A DNA stretch of 64,000 nt from JALEFZ01 sp039820545 (GTDB lineage: Bacteria > Bacteroidota > Bacteroidia > J057), in the NCBI GenBank assembly GCA_039820545.1, contig JBCBPW010000029.1, forward strand, positions 8,480-72,479. The letters run 5' to 3'. Below, piece after piece: positions 43,362 to 52,673 of the stretch (position 1 is the first letter of the stretch; each line of letters starts with the position of its first letter). The notes under the pieces were generated by a model. The model was given only the letters and a program-made list of their open reading frames with translations. It had not been told where the DNA came from and ran no database searches. The position numbers and the translations under genes are program-made.

Positions 43362-46229
43362 TCACTTTTCAATTACGACAAATTTACCTGTCATTTTTTC
43401 TGTATCTGTATCGATCCGATATATATATATCCCTGGCTCAAGTGTACTCGTCTCAAAGCGGTCTTCGTCCGTGCTCAACTCTCTTATCCATATCTGCCGA
43501 CCCATCTGATCAAATACACGAAATGTACTTCCCTCAGAGGGAAAATCACGTGACCTTATCCTTAACAAGTCCCCTCTCACGATCGGATTAGGTGCCAACT
43601 GAAAGGCACTTTCATTCAGATAGATCGCATGTAGTATTTCTGTTCGTAAAGTCTCGCCATTTGTCAGACGGACCTCTATTTGATACTCATTCAATCCTTC
43701 TGATACAGATCGATCAAGGAAATAATATGCTAATCGGTCGGGGCGCCATACTTGAATCTGACTTTCCTTCCCATCTGCATCTAGTCTTAAGATACGGATT
43801 TCGTCTACCCCATAAAATGTCCCCAGGCCCAGATAGAGCCCCACACCTTCGACTTCGGTAATGACAAAACTATAATTGATATAACAACTCCCCTCATTGA
43901 GTGAAGTACTGAGTGCAGGGCTTCGAATGCCCCATTCCCCACCAGGAAATACAGGCTGAACGGCAAAAACCTGCGGGTCTACCTCTGCCTTTTGAAGTAC
44001 AATACCGTTACCAGAAGTTTCCTGATACAACTCCAAATTTGTGTCTCCCAAGCTAAAAAATCGATAGCTCGTTGCTCCAGGTACGGGTTCCCAGCGAATC
44101 TGTAAGGTATCTGCACAGTCAAGTCCTACAGCAATTTGTGGCGTCCGAGAAATGACAAAAGGCTCTGTAAGGTATACCTCATTTCCTACAATCATTCGTG
44201 CTAACGCAGGACCCAAAACATCAGGAGATGTCCATCGATACACCCCCTTTTCCAAGGCTACTGATTCAGCTATGGTCAGCCAATCCAAGCCCTCATTGAG
44301 AGAATATTCTAGCCTCCCTTGGGCAGCAGACAGGGTGGATCTCCATCGAAAATATGTGTCAGATTCACCATCATATGGAATATTATCCCTATTTACGGGG
44401 AAATCCCAAATCCATGATTCATTTTCCACAAAGTGAAAGACAAGGGCAAAGGCCTGTTCAGAGGTTGCCATACGGCTTCCTGCTATCCTGACTTGCATCG
44501 GTCCAGATGAGGGATTATTGATGATGATCTGTTCAATATTATTCAAATGGTCTTCACCCTCTGTAGCAGGAAGTAAGAGAGAGTCGGGATGGGGAAATGT
44601 CTGGAGGACTTGAGGAAAGTAGGTTCGAGAGAGAGGATCTTCCAGGACCATGTCGAGGTCATTCATCAAGACAACGTCTGATCCAGCGGGGGCTGGCGGA
44701 TCTATCCACACGAGGCTTACCTTGAGTTGGGCTATATTTTCTGGAACGGAGATTTCGTAGGTACTGATCGTGGAATCTGATACGATATCATGATAAAATT
44801 GGCCTTTGGCAAGCATCTCCATACTGGCATCCAAGTTCATATTTCCATAGCCTGTCTGATGATCTAACCCTGGCTGCCCCACATCTTGCGCACCGTTGAT
44901 AAGAAGGGCTTTGATGAGGGCGCTAGAGGCACGCTCCTGTTGGGTTTTTTGGAAAAATTCTTGCAATAGAATCGCTCCTCCCGAAATCATCGCGGCGGCA
45001 TCTGAGGTTCCTGCCTGTCCAAAAGCTACCAATTCAGGTTTGATTCTTCCATCAAAGGCAGGACCGCTCGAAGAGAAAAACATGACTTTCTCAGCCGTAT
45101 CTACAGCCCCTACAGTTAGTACATTTTTGGCTAGTTTATAGTCTCCTGTGAGATTGGCAAAGCCAAGCAAACCTTTGTAAAGTCCTTCCCCTGTGCTATC
45201 TTCTCTGCTATTGCCCGCAGAGAAAACGTGCAACAGACTCGAAATGTCATAACTGCGTCGATCGTATAACTCTGCCGCGGCTCCATAAAAGGAAGAAATA
45301 CCTGTCCCATAAGAGTGATTCTGAACTGTGATGTCATTGAGAATATAGTAATCTTCGGGATCTGGTAATATATTCTCAAAGCTGGAAGAAATCAATTTCA
45401 CATCTCTTGCAACCCCCAAACCCTTGATAGAAGTATTGCCCGCCCCACCTGAAATTGTCGCCATAGCTGTCGCATGATTGTCTATTGTTTCTGCTTGAAG
45501 ACTAGATGAAATATGCCGATTTCGCAAGTCAAAATCAGTTGTATCATACCGATTTTCTCGAATAGAAAGTGTAAGATTTGACCCCAAAAGATCTTCATGT
45601 TGTTTATGGATCTTGTTCACCCTATTAATGTTCAGGTTTTGATCCAATACACGAGACTCTCCTACAGGAGTCCAAGGACATATCTCTAGGTATACAACCT
45701 CCTCCATTTGCATGAGCTTTGGGAGATATGTCAAATTGGCAATAGGGAATTTGTAGATATTTTCCTGCAATAGCTCCCCATCATATATCCCCATTGACTC
45801 AAAATCAACTTTCTCTACTGTCTTCAAGATCAATACGTGTCCTTTTAGCTCGATGGATTCTTTTTTACTAGCAGAACCTGACATGGTATTTACATATCTG
45901 CTCATGCGTTTTCCAAGTTTCCAGGAAGGATCTACAGGGGTGCAGGCTAAATCTTGGGTGGTGAAGAAATGATGCTGAGAGGAAGAAAGGCGAAGAATGG
46001 CACTTCCAGATGAAATTTGTTTTACGACAAATGGGAGTATTGCTTTTAACTGATAAACAGGATCATAGGAAACAAAATAATAGGAGTACCCTATATGAGC
46101 ATTTTGAGCTAATGATTCATTTTCACCAGCTAATTCAAGTTTAAAAGGGTTAGAATTTTGTGCATTTGAGAAAAGAAAAAGAAATAATAATATATAAAAA
46201 AATCCGAAGTTCCTAATTGAATTACTCAT
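43362..46229 (-). CDS. Secreted S8 (subtilisin-like) serine protease with T9SS type A tail
   Basis: 955 residues with a signal peptide (~1-24). The catalytic triad is readable: Asp229 in RYDTTDFDL, His252 in NHATAMATISGGAGN and Ser409 in AGTSDAAAMISGG, with the oxyanion Asn region in VFSAGNSRED. A C-terminal P-proprotein/beta-sandwich-like region (LKVSLVWIDPPAPAGSDVVL, LNDLDMVLEDP) and an FnIII-like part follow. The last ~80 residues form a T9SS sorting tail (FQLAPNPIVRGDLLRI, FDQMGRQIWI, EPGIYIYRI, KFVVIEK). It should be exported and cell-surface attached or released. It is divergent from the M57 metalloprotease gene, suggesting a shared regulatory region. Confidence 0.93.
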   Translation of the reverse strand: MSNSIRNFGFFYILLFLFLFSNAQNSNPFKLELAGENESLAQNAHIGYSYYFVSYDPVYQLKAILPFVVKQISSGSAILRLSSSQHHFFTTQDLACTPVDPSWKLGKRMSRYVNTMSGSASKKESIELKGHVLILKTVEKVDFESMGIYDGELLQENIYKFPIANLTYLPKLMQMEEVVYLEICPWTPVGESRVLDQNLNINRVNKIHKQHEDLLGSNLTLSIRENRYDTTDFDLRNRHISSSLQAETIDNHATAMATISGGAGNTSIKGLGVARDVKLISSSFENILPDPEDYYILNDITVQNHSYGTGISSFYGAAAELYDRRSYDISSLLHVFSAGNSREDSTGEGLYKGLLGFANLTGDYKLAKNVLTVGAVDTAEKVMFFSSSGPAFDGRIKPELVAFGQAGTSDAAAMISGGAILLQEFFQKTQQERASSALIKALLINGAQDVGQPGLDHQTGYGNMNLDASMEMLAKGQFYHDIVSDSTISTYEISVPENIAQLKVSLVWIDPPAPAGSDVVLMNDLDMVLEDPLSRTYFPQVLQTFPHPDSLLLPATEGEDHLNNIEQIIINNPSSGPMQVRIAGSRMATSEQAFALVFHFVENESWIWDFPVNRDNIPYDGESDTYFRWRSTLSAAQGRLEYSLNEGLDWLTIAESVALEKGVYRWTSPDVLGPALARMIVGNEVYLTEPFVISRTPQIAVGLDCADTLQIRWEPVPGATSYRFFSLGDTNLELYQETSGNGIVLQKAEVDPQVFAVQPVFPGGEWGIRSPALSTSLNEGSCYINYSFVITEVEGVGLYLGLGTFYGVDEIRILRLDADGKESQIQVWRPDRLAYYFLDRSVSEGLNEYQIEVRLTNGETLRTEILHAIYLNESAFQLAPNPIVRGDLLRIRSRDFPSEGSTFRVFDQMGRQIWIRELSTDEDRFETSTLEPGIYIYRIDTDTEKMTGKFVVIEK

Positions 46230-46311
46230 GGGTCTTTTTTAGTTTACTAAATTGGATCATCCTATTGTTCCGACCATTCCATTCGAAAAAGAAAGGCACA
46301 TTCAATTTATG

Positions 46312-46341
46312 TTTGAAATAATAAAAATTTATTTAACTTAG
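46312..46341 (+). promoter_or_regulatory. Bacteroidota-type promoter of the M57 protease gene
   Basis: TTTG (46312-46315, -33) and TAACTTAG (46334-46341, -7; one mismatch to TAnnTTTG) are 18 bases apart. This places transcription about 20-25 bases before the ATG at 46371. Confidence 0.5.
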
Positions 46342-46370
46342 TTCTAACACATCAACTAAAACTAAATTTT

Positions 46371-47237
46371 ATGAAAAGAATGAGCATTTCCTCGTGGATT
46401 GCGATGGCAATCGTATTCACTAGTATTTCCTTTTTTGGCTGCTCACAGGACAGAGTAGCACCTACCAGCGAAGTCCTTGTATCGGACGAAATCAAAGCAA
46501 ACTTTACAGAACTCGGCTTCGATGTCTCTGACATTCAGGCCATTCAAGCAGGCAACGAGCTGACAGGGTTCACCCAAGAACGCGCTTATCTGTTGGAAAA
46601 CTGTATCAAAGTGACGCAGAAGCAGATGGAAGAGATGCTGGCCAGTGAAGTGGAAAAACTGGGCCCTAATGGAGAGCAATACCGTACATCCAATCTTGTG
46701 TCTTCTCCTCGTACCATCACCGTTATTGGCTACACAGGTGGTTCTTTCGCACTGGACAACACTATGCGTACGGCGCTTCAGTGGGCAGTCAATAACTACA
46801 ATCGCTTGAATATCGGCTTGAATTTCCAGCTTTCTTTTGGTACCAACTATCAAAATAAGGATATTACTGTATACCGTGTGTCTGGTAGTGGGGGTGGATC
46901 TGCTGGTTTCCCATCAGGTGGAGATCCTTACGGATTTGTTCAAATCCAGTCTGGTACTTCTAGCTTCGGTACAAATGTAGTAGAGCACGTAATCACACAC
47001 GAAATCGGGCACTGCCTAGGATTTCGTCACACAGACTACTTCAACCGCTCTATTTCTTGTGGATCAGGTGGAAACGAAGGTTCGGCAGGTGTAGGTGCGA
47101 TCCATATCCCTGGAACTGGTACAACAACTAGTTCATCTGGATTTGATTTCAACTCTATCATGCTGGCTTGCTTCAGCGCAAATGAGGACGGAGAGTTCTC
47201 TTCACAAGACATTACGGCTCTTGAGTTCCTGTACTAA
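46371..47237 (+). CDS. M57-family (dual-action HEIGH) zinc metalloprotease lipoprotein
   Basis: The signal ends in a lipobox (SFFGCSQD), so the protein is a secreted or surface lipoprotein. The zinc-binding motif is HEIGHCLGFRH (His210, Glu211, His214, His220), the HExxHxxGxxH form of the metzincin-like M57 peptidases. The N-terminal ~100 residues (ITQEQMEEMLASEVEKLGP-like sequence ending RTSNLV) are probably a propeptide. The following NYNRLNIGLNFQLSFG and GGSAGFPSGGDPYGFV match the family. The product has 288 residues. It is divergent from the subtilisin gene and ends at a bidirectional-type terminator. Confidence 0.9.
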   Translation: MKRMSISSWIAMAIVFTSISFFGCSQDRVAPTSEVLVSDEIKANFTELGFDVSDIQAIQAGNELTGFTQERAYLLENCIKVTQKQMEEMLASEVEKLGPNGEQYRTSNLVSSPRTITVIGYTGGSFALDNTMRTALQWAVNNYNRLNIGLNFQLSFGTNYQNKDITVYRVSGSGGGSAGFPSGGDPYGFVQIQSGTSSFGTNVVEHVITHEIGHCLGFRHTDYFNRSISCGSGGNEGSAGVGAIHIPGTGTTTSSSGFDFNSIMLACFSANEDGEFSSQDITALEFLY

Positions 47238-47300
47238 GAAACACGGTCTTAAAGAAATAGGAGCTATACTATTCTCCTTTTCTTGATTACGATTGTCACG

Positions 47301-47330
47301 AAGGTCGCCTCACACAAGGCGGCCTTTTAT
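47301..47330. terminator. Terminator between convergent genes
   Basis: AAGGTCGCCT (47301-47310) pairs with AGGCGGCCTT (47317-47326), one wobble, 6-base loop, then TTATT. It is placed between the M57 protease gene (plus) and the small conserved gene (minus). Confidence 0.75.
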
Positions 47331-47336
47331 TATTTC

Positions 47337-47645
47337 TCAGTCAAATTCATCCAGATCGCCATCAGAAATTATTTTCCCATCCTCATAGGGAGCAGCTACA
47401 CGCCGATACAACTCTGAGCTGATATTCGAAAAAACACCTGCCAACGAAGCCAGAAGAAAATAGCGCATACGCCCAAACACCCCTTTGGCCACTCCCAACG
47501 CAATACGTGTACAGACATAATTCAATACACCTGGAAAAATGCGTTCCGCCTGATCTTGTTTTTTAACCAAAGAAACCATCCGCTCAATGAGTTGGTCGAT
47601 CGCAGGATCTATTTCTTGACGTTGACTTTGGGGAATATAAGGCAT
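47337..47645 (-). CDS. Small conserved protein, MPYI-type family
   Basis: 102 residues starting MPYIPQSQRQEIDPAIDQLI, a start pattern I recognise from short conserved proteins found in bacteria and phages, also carrying the LNYVCTRIAL-type core (GVLNYVCTRIALGVAK). The ATG at 47645 is chosen because the family starts with MPYI. An upstream in-frame ATG at 47708 adds a hydrophobic leader without family support. The acidic C-terminus is DGDLDEFD. Function unknown. Confidence 0.7.
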   Translation of the reverse strand: MPYIPQSQRQEIDPAIDQLIERMVSLVKKQDQAERIFPGVLNYVCTRIALGVAKGVFGRMRYFLLASLAGVFSNISSELYRRVAAPYEDGKIISDGDLDEFD

Positions 47646-47774
47646 AGTAAAAGAGTAGATTAAAAAAAAGAGAGGGAAAGAAGCCATAAATGGTCTTTCC
47701 CTGCACACAACTAAAACAAAATTTTATAAAAAAGAACGAATAGTTAAAAGCGGCCTGTTTGAATCTTTAAAAGA

Positions 47775-48287
47775 TTACTGTACAGTCAAGTTGAAGTCTG
47801 CTTCTACGTCAGATTCGCCGACGTCACAAGAACCATCCTTCACACCTGGCTGGTGTCTGAGCTTCAGGATCAACTGACCTGTAGAAGCGTCTGTTGTTGT
47901 CCACTCTGTAGCAAGACCAATCTCGAATGTACCGTCAGAATCTGTACGGTTGACTGTTACATTCGCACCACCAGATACTTCGTAGCATACCAAATGCTCA
48001 TCATCCTCCGCGCGAATCTCTGCAGTCACGTCTTCTACATCGTTAGGATCTTCTTCGTTTAGGAATTCTACACTTGCTGTGTAGGCAGTGTTGGCATCCA
48101 AAGTAATGGTAGGAGTAGGCTCTCCTTCTTTCCAAGTTACTGTGGGTCCGTTGTTACTAAATGTCAACACGACAGTAGTAATCTCTTCCTCTCCACCTTG
48201 TGGATCTTCAGGATTACATGAAGTCATGAGGAAAGAAATAGATGCCAATAACAAAAATAGTTTAATAAAAGTGCTTGTAAGTTTCAT
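47775..48287 (-). CDS. Lipoprotein partner of TonB-dependent metal receptor
   Basis: 170 residues with a lipobox (SISFLMTSCNPED). The mature part is acidic and beta-rich with a pattern I know from a Bacteroidota family usually encoded directly downstream of metal/siderophore-type TonB receptors: ITTVVLTFSNNGPTVTW, LDANTAYTASVEFLNEEDPN, AEIRAEDDEHLVCYEV, then GQLILKLRHQPGVKDGSC and a final ADFNLTVQ. Databases often label members 'type 1 periplasmic binding fold superfamily', which is not evident from the sequence. It follows the receptor gene by 28 bases and is certainly in the same operon. A role in metal capture at the receptor is inference. Confidence 0.8.
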   Translation of the reverse strand: MKLTSTFIKLFLLLASISFLMTSCNPEDPQGGEEEITTVVLTFSNNGPTVTWKEGEPTPTITLDANTAYTASVEFLNEEDPNDVEDVTAEIRAEDDEHLVCYEVSGGANVTVNRTDSDGTFEIGLATEWTTTDASTGQLILKLRHQPGVKDGSCDVGESDVEADFNLTVQ

Positions 48288-48315
48288 GATAAAAGATTGT
48301 TTAAACTAGTTTGGT

Positions 48316-50634
48316 TTAGAATGAAAAATTTGCTCTTAATGTGATATTACGCCCTAGTTCATCTGCATAATATCTAAATCTATTTAAGTAGTCTCTATAC
48401 CTGATATTCAAAAGGTTATCTATGGTTAAAGACAACTCTAATGGCCCTAGGCTGCTTCCTGCTTGTAGTCCCCAAAGGCTATAGGCGGGTGGGGGTGGTA
48501 ACCAGTCTCTCGCCTCTGGATTTTCATCAAAAGGAATATTTTTTTGCTCCAATACATGCTGGAAAGACACTTTCAAAAAAGTATTTTTCCAACTCCCCAT
48601 TTCCTCGATTGTATAAGACAATGCTTGAGAAAAACGGTTGGCTGGCATGAATACCAAAGGCTCATCTTCTGTGACATTCCAAGCGCGCAAATACGATCCT
48701 TTTCCCTCCCATTGTATACGCTCATTTAATTGATAACTCAGAGAGATATCTGCTCCCGTCAGTTGTGCCTGCGTTTGCGTATAAATGAGTAAAGGAAATG
48801 TTCCCCTAATTGTTCGATCTATTCCTCCAGGCTTTTTGTAAATGAAATTCTGGAAAGAATGATGATAGATACTCAGATCACCTTGAAACTTATCTCCATC
48901 ATTATATGTGAAAGAGAGAATAGACTTAATTCCCGCTTCTGGCACAAGTGTACTATCTCCTCGCTCGACCGCTCCTGCTCCATGATGCAAACCATCACTA
49001 TACAACTCGTTGACATGAGGTGCTCGCCACCCTCTACCAATATTGATGCGTGCTTGTAGCTGCTTATTTATCTGGTACAATGCACCTATGCTACCCGAAA
49101 CATTTTGAAAGGTTTGAATCGTAAATATATCAATACCTCGTATCTCTCTTGCGCTATTGAGCCAGCGATAATCGTATCGCAAACCCGCCTCAAATTCCCA
49201 ATTGTCCAGATTCAATCGTTCAATCACAAAGGCTTCTCCTCCGATCAAGACATAGTTGGGAATGAAAGGCCGACCTGTCAAAAAATTATTCTGATAGATC
49301 CCACTGACACCACCTGTTGTTTCCCACTTCTGATGCGAAGTACCCTCCATCACAAGCTCTAACGTATGGGTATAGATCTGAAAGTCGAGTTCTGCTTTGT
49401 CCTTTCCATCACGGTCTACACCTCTCGGACGATGCTTATCAAACTCCCTTCTGTAGTTGTACTGAAAAGCATAGGTAGCACTGATTTTCCCTAGACCTGG
49501 TACGCGTTTGTATCCTCTCATCTTAGCCAAATGGTGAATGACTCTCTGATAAGGACGGGCAATATCATAAGTAAAATCCACCGTATCAGCCCCTAATGGA
49601 GTGGGAGAAGCCAATGCACGCTCCAAGTCACTTGCCCCTCCTAAGTGTGCAGGAGAGAGAATACCAATCTTACTATCAAACCTGCTATAGTAGAGTTCTA
49701 ACCCATGCGGAATCTTCTTGTAGGAGAGTGTCGCGGAAGTATTGAACTCTTGTAAGCCTGTATTTTCGAGATAATAATCTGGCGTATGAAAGTTTCCTCC
49801 TCTTCTTCCTGTTCCTTGTACACGCCAACTAAGGGCTTCATCCTTAGCAGATCTTCCTTCAATATGGCCAGAAATAGCACCTTGTCTACCGTTGGAACTC
49901 CCTACCAAATGTAGCTTTCCTTCGATTCCTGGTTCGAGTCTGATCGGAGCAGGTTCTACCAGAATCACCCCAGCCATGGCACCTGGACCATATCTTAAAC
50001 TATTGGAGCCCTTGATCACTGTAAGCTGAGTGGCAATGAAGGGATCGATTTCTGGCGCATGCTCAGAACCCCACTGCTGTCCTTCCTGCCGAATCCCATT
50101 GTTGAGGATGAGGATGCGATTGCTATGGAGTCCATGAATGATGGGCTTGGATATAGAAGGACCCGTCTTGAGAATATTGATTCCTGGCAGTTTGGCCAAG
50201 GCATCTCCCAATTGCACTCCGCGCATCAAGTCTAGCTCCTTTGCTGTGACAGACGCTACTGCCTGGGTTGGTACTTCGGGTACTTTTTCTCCCAAAATCT
50301 CCACCTCTTGTACACGATGAATGTGTGCCTCCAGATAGAAATTGTGCTCTGTTTGAGGAGCTATCACTTCCTTCATGATCTCCATATGGTCACACATCAC
50401 ATGATCACATACGATCGTGTAAGTACCAGGACAGATATGATCTAGCTCATAACGCCCTGTGGAGTCAGTCAATACAGACTGATTGAGTTCTTTTATTTGT
50501 ATAGAAGCATAAGCCAGAGGCTTGTTATCCTCGCTTGTCAGAATCTGTCCACTGAGTGTTATCTGACAGTCTTGGGCCCATACTCCTGAAGTTAGCCCAA
50601 AGGCTAGCAACAAAAGCGAATAAATTCCTTTCAT
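48316..50634 (-). CDS. TonB-dependent receptor, probably metal uptake
   Basis: Outer-membrane receptor of ~772 residues. The signal peptide (LLLLAFGLTSGVWAQ) follows the ATG at 50634. The longer start at 50667 puts 11 residues before the signal and is disfavoured. An N-terminal carboxypeptidase-regulatory-like domain (LSGQILTSEDNKPLAYASIQ) has the insert HVMCDHMEI. The plug has ASVTAKELDLMRGVQLGDAL, ALAKLPGINILKTG and RILILNNGIRQEGQQWGSEH with HAPEID. A beta barrel follows, ending NITLRANFSF. The GVRQEGQQWG...HAPE wording is common in receptors for zinc or copper (ZnuD-like). Neighbours, a His-rich protein upstream and a lipoprotein downstream, support metal uptake. Confidence 0.9.
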   Translation of the reverse strand: MKGIYSLLLLAFGLTSGVWAQDCQITLSGQILTSEDNKPLAYASIQIKELNQSVLTDSTGRYELDHICPGTYTIVCDHVMCDHMEIMKEVIAPQTEHNFYLEAHIHRVQEVEILGEKVPEVPTQAVASVTAKELDLMRGVQLGDALAKLPGINILKTGPSISKPIIHGLHSNRILILNNGIRQEGQQWGSEHAPEIDPFIATQLTVIKGSNSLRYGPGAMAGVILVEPAPIRLEPGIEGKLHLVGSSNGRQGAISGHIEGRSAKDEALSWRVQGTGRRGGNFHTPDYYLENTGLQEFNTSATLSYKKIPHGLELYYSRFDSKIGILSPAHLGGASDLERALASPTPLGADTVDFTYDIARPYQRVIHHLAKMRGYKRVPGLGKISATYAFQYNYRREFDKHRPRGVDRDGKDKAELDFQIYTHTLELVMEGTSHQKWETTGGVSGIYQNNFLTGRPFIPNYVLIGGEAFVIERLNLDNWEFEAGLRYDYRWLNSAREIRGIDIFTIQTFQNVSGSIGALYQINKQLQARINIGRGWRAPHVNELYSDGLHHGAGAVERGDSTLVPEAGIKSILSFTYNDGDKFQGDLSIYHHSFQNFIYKKPGGIDRTIRGTFPLLIYTQTQAQLTGADISLSYQLNERIQWEGKGSYLRAWNVTEDEPLVFMPANRFSQALSYTIEEMGSWKNTFLKVSFQHVLEQKNIPFDENPEARDWLPPPPAYSLWGLQAGSSLGPLELSLTIDNLLNIRYRDYLNRFRYYADELGRNITLRANFSF

Positions 50635-50712
50635 GAAAATGGAAGTAATGAGAACGGTGTGAAGCACTAGTAATGGGTTCCTGCTACACAGGAAAGCTAG
50701 TTACATCCGCAG

Positions 50713-51069
50713 TCAAACCGTCTCTATGGGTGGGCCACGAAGTGAGACCAAGGTAAATGAAGGGGCGAGAACAAAGGCAGGAGTCACCGCCGAATACGGT
50801 GTAAAGGATATATTCCCTGTAAGTGCGATTTCTTGTGAGTCGAGAATAGGCGTAGCTAACACAAAGTCACAAATGCTACACACCTCTTCTAGTATATCAC
50901 CATCAGGATCATGATGATCATCTGAGTGGTGTATATGGTCATACCCGTATGCGCGTGCATGTTCGTGTTGGTGCTCATGTTCATGCACATGCCAATACTT
51001 CGCAGGAAGGACAAAATTTCCTGTAAGTATCAAAAGAAGTAACGTGATATGTACTTTAAACTTGCGCAA
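50713..51069 (-). CDS. Histidine-rich secreted protein of a metal-uptake operon
   Basis: 118 residues. The N-terminus is a signal peptide or anchor (VHITLLLLILTGNFVLPAK). Residues ~27-60 are packed with His and Asp (WHVHEHEHQHEH, HIHHSDDHHDPDGD), a typical transition-metal-binding stretch. Two Cys follow in EEVCSICDFVLA. No ATG is available: the only in-frame start is TTG at 51069 right after a stop codon, which is unusual. A promoter-like pair precedes it. The gene is followed by the TonB receptor and lipoprotein genes on the same strand. It may bind Zn or Cu ions at the envelope and hand them on, which is inference. Confidence 0.72.
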   Translation of the reverse strand: MRKFKVHITLLLLILTGNFVLPAKYWHVHEHEHQHEHARAYGYDHIHHSDDHHDPDGDILEEVCSICDFVLATPILDSQEIALTGNISFTPYSAVTPAFVLAPSFTLVSLRGPPIETV

Positions 51070-51097
51070 CTATTTTTATTCAAGTTTCAATATGGGT

Positions 51098-51129
51098 CAA
51101 AAATAGTACTTATGCAATCATGTTGCAAT
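51098..51129 (-). promoter_or_regulatory. Bacteroidota-type promoter of the metal-uptake operon
   Basis: On the minus strand TATTTTTG (-7, 51105-51098) is preceded 20 bases upstream by ATTG (51129-51126, one mismatch to TTTG). Transcription would begin about 20-25 bases before the TTG start at 51069. Confidence 0.5.
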
Positions 51130-51421
51130 TTAATTTCTGTGGAACCTGACTTTGACTAGACCTATATTATGCAATAGTCGATAAGTTTCATTTTTGGAAC
51201 AATGGGCTTAACCCTCCGACTCCTCTACCCCAAAGGAAAACTACAGGTACACTTCAATATTTACAAGCTGTATCGGTTTAAAATGGAATGAGAATCTGTA
51301 GTTAGGCATGTACTTTTCACCAAAGATTGAATGGGTGTATACTGATCGCCCAATTGTACATTTTTCCTACGTTTGCTGAATATCTTAATAATAGATTGGA
51401 AGTTCATCGAAGATCTTTACT
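51130..51421. other. Intergenic region with a 29-codon frame
   Basis: No clear gene. A 29-codon plus-strand frame (51202-51291, starting MGLTLRLLYPKGKLQVHFNI) looks protein-like and faintly recalls the N-terminal arm-binding segment of phage-type integrases of this phylum. It has no promoter or continuation and may be a remnant. Confidence 0.3.
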
Positions 51422-52660
51422 TCATCTCAAAATCGTCAACGTCCCTTTGTCCTGAAACCCCAGCTTCTCACTTTCCCTCGAAAATGTAATGACCACATCC
51501 CACATGTAGACGCCTGGGTTTATCCATTCTCCATTGATGCGTCCATCCCAAACAAAGGAAGGATCTTCCCAAGAGATCAGTTGTCGGCCCCAGCGATCAA
51601 ACACCCGAAACTGAAAGCTCTTGACCTCGATATTGGAAGCGAGTACAGCCGTGTAGGTATCGTTGGCTTCATCTTCATTGGGGGAAAATGCGGTAGGTGC
51701 ATAGAAGAAGGCACGGCAATCACGAGGCTGGACCACGACTTCTCCAGGGATTTTTCCACAGGGAAAAATAACATCACAGCGGTAAGTTCCTTCTGTGTCA
51801 AAAGTCCGACTCAGTCCCCTTTGCCCATCTTCCCATTCGATCTCCACATCACGAATCGAAAAAGGGCGGAGCCAGCGATCGGAATCAAAGGTCACCTGAG
51901 GATTGCGCAGACAAGGGGTGAGGGTATCTCGAAAAGACAAAGGCATCGGACGCACATCTAAGCTGTCTACAAAAGCATAGCTTATGTAATAGGACCCCAT
52001 GGAATCCAATGGCTCACATGGTGCTGCGATCGTAAAGGGATCTCTGTTCCAACTTACGCCCATGTGTCGTTCTCCCCCCTTTGCCTCAAAACAGTCCCCA
52101 AACGGCCAAAAGTATTGCTCCTCCTTCTCTAATAAAACAGGATCTCTAAAGTCAACCTGAGGATCTCTGTAGGGAGCATCTGACAGAATCGAATCTTCAC
52201 TAAATGCAACGACCACATGCCTTTGAGGATCTGTCTGGCATGTCTGTAAAGGATAACGACTCAAATCTAAGCTCGCCACTCCCTTAGACTCGATCTGAGC
52301 CTTTACATAATATAGTCTTCCTGCATCTAGCGGCTGTATCAACTCGGTCGCAAAGGCTTCTGAATAAAATTCATTCAAAAAGGAAGCACTAAAATACATA
52401 CCCATATAGCTCCTCGTATCATAATTGCGCCAAAACCCCCAATTTCCATTGGGACACTGAGAAATGTACAGATCTGTCGTCCCTACAGACTGATACCATA
52501 TATCAGACATGGTCGTCGCGATATGTGGATGATAGCAAGTATCCCTATCTCCCAATTCGTCAAAACTAACATCCCTGACGAGAGATTGCCCAAGCAGTAA
52601 GCATGGAGATATCCCCCACAGAAAGAATAGCTTCATGACGTGTATGGATAGATACTTCAT
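51422..52660 (-). CDS. T9SS type B cargo protein, tandem paralogue 4 of 4
   Basis: 412 residues: signal peptide (LFFLWGISPCLLLGQS), an N-terminal ~280-residue beta-rich domain (LVRDVSFDELGDRDTCYHP, TDLYISQCPNGNWGFW, QPLDAGRLYYVKAQIESKG, AKGGERHMGVSW), a Cys-containing spacer (IPGEVVVQPRDCRAFF), and the C-terminal gliding-motility-type sorting domain (YAPTAFSPNEDEANDTYTA, FQFRVFDRWGRQLISW, PGVYMWDVVITFSRE). The last carries it through the type IX system to the cell surface. The N-domain resembles the 'NPSFE'-type presumptive carbohydrate-binding modules of this phylum. The sequence is nearly identical to the next gene upstream, especially in the C-terminal half. It is last in the array and ends just before a 350-base gap. 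Confidence 0.85.
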   Translation of the reverse strand: MKYLSIHVMKLFFLWGISPCLLLGQSLVRDVSFDELGDRDTCYHPHIATTMSDIWYQSVGTTDLYISQCPNGNWGFWRNYDTRSYMGMYFSASFLNEFYSEAFATELIQPLDAGRLYYVKAQIESKGVASLDLSRYPLQTCQTDPQRHVVVAFSEDSILSDAPYRDPQVDFRDPVLLEKEEQYFWPFGDCFEAKGGERHMGVSWNRDPFTIAAPCEPLDSMGSYYISYAFVDSLDVRPMPLSFRDTLTPCLRNPQVTFDSDRWLRPFSIRDVEIEWEDGQRGLSRTFDTEGTYRCDVIFPCGKIPGEVVVQPRDCRAFFYAPTAFSPNEDEANDTYTAVLASNIEVKSFQFRVFDRWGRQLISWEDPSFVWDGRINGEWINPGVYMWDVVITFSRESEKLGFQDKGTLTILR

Positions 52661-52673
52661 CGTATGATCTCTT

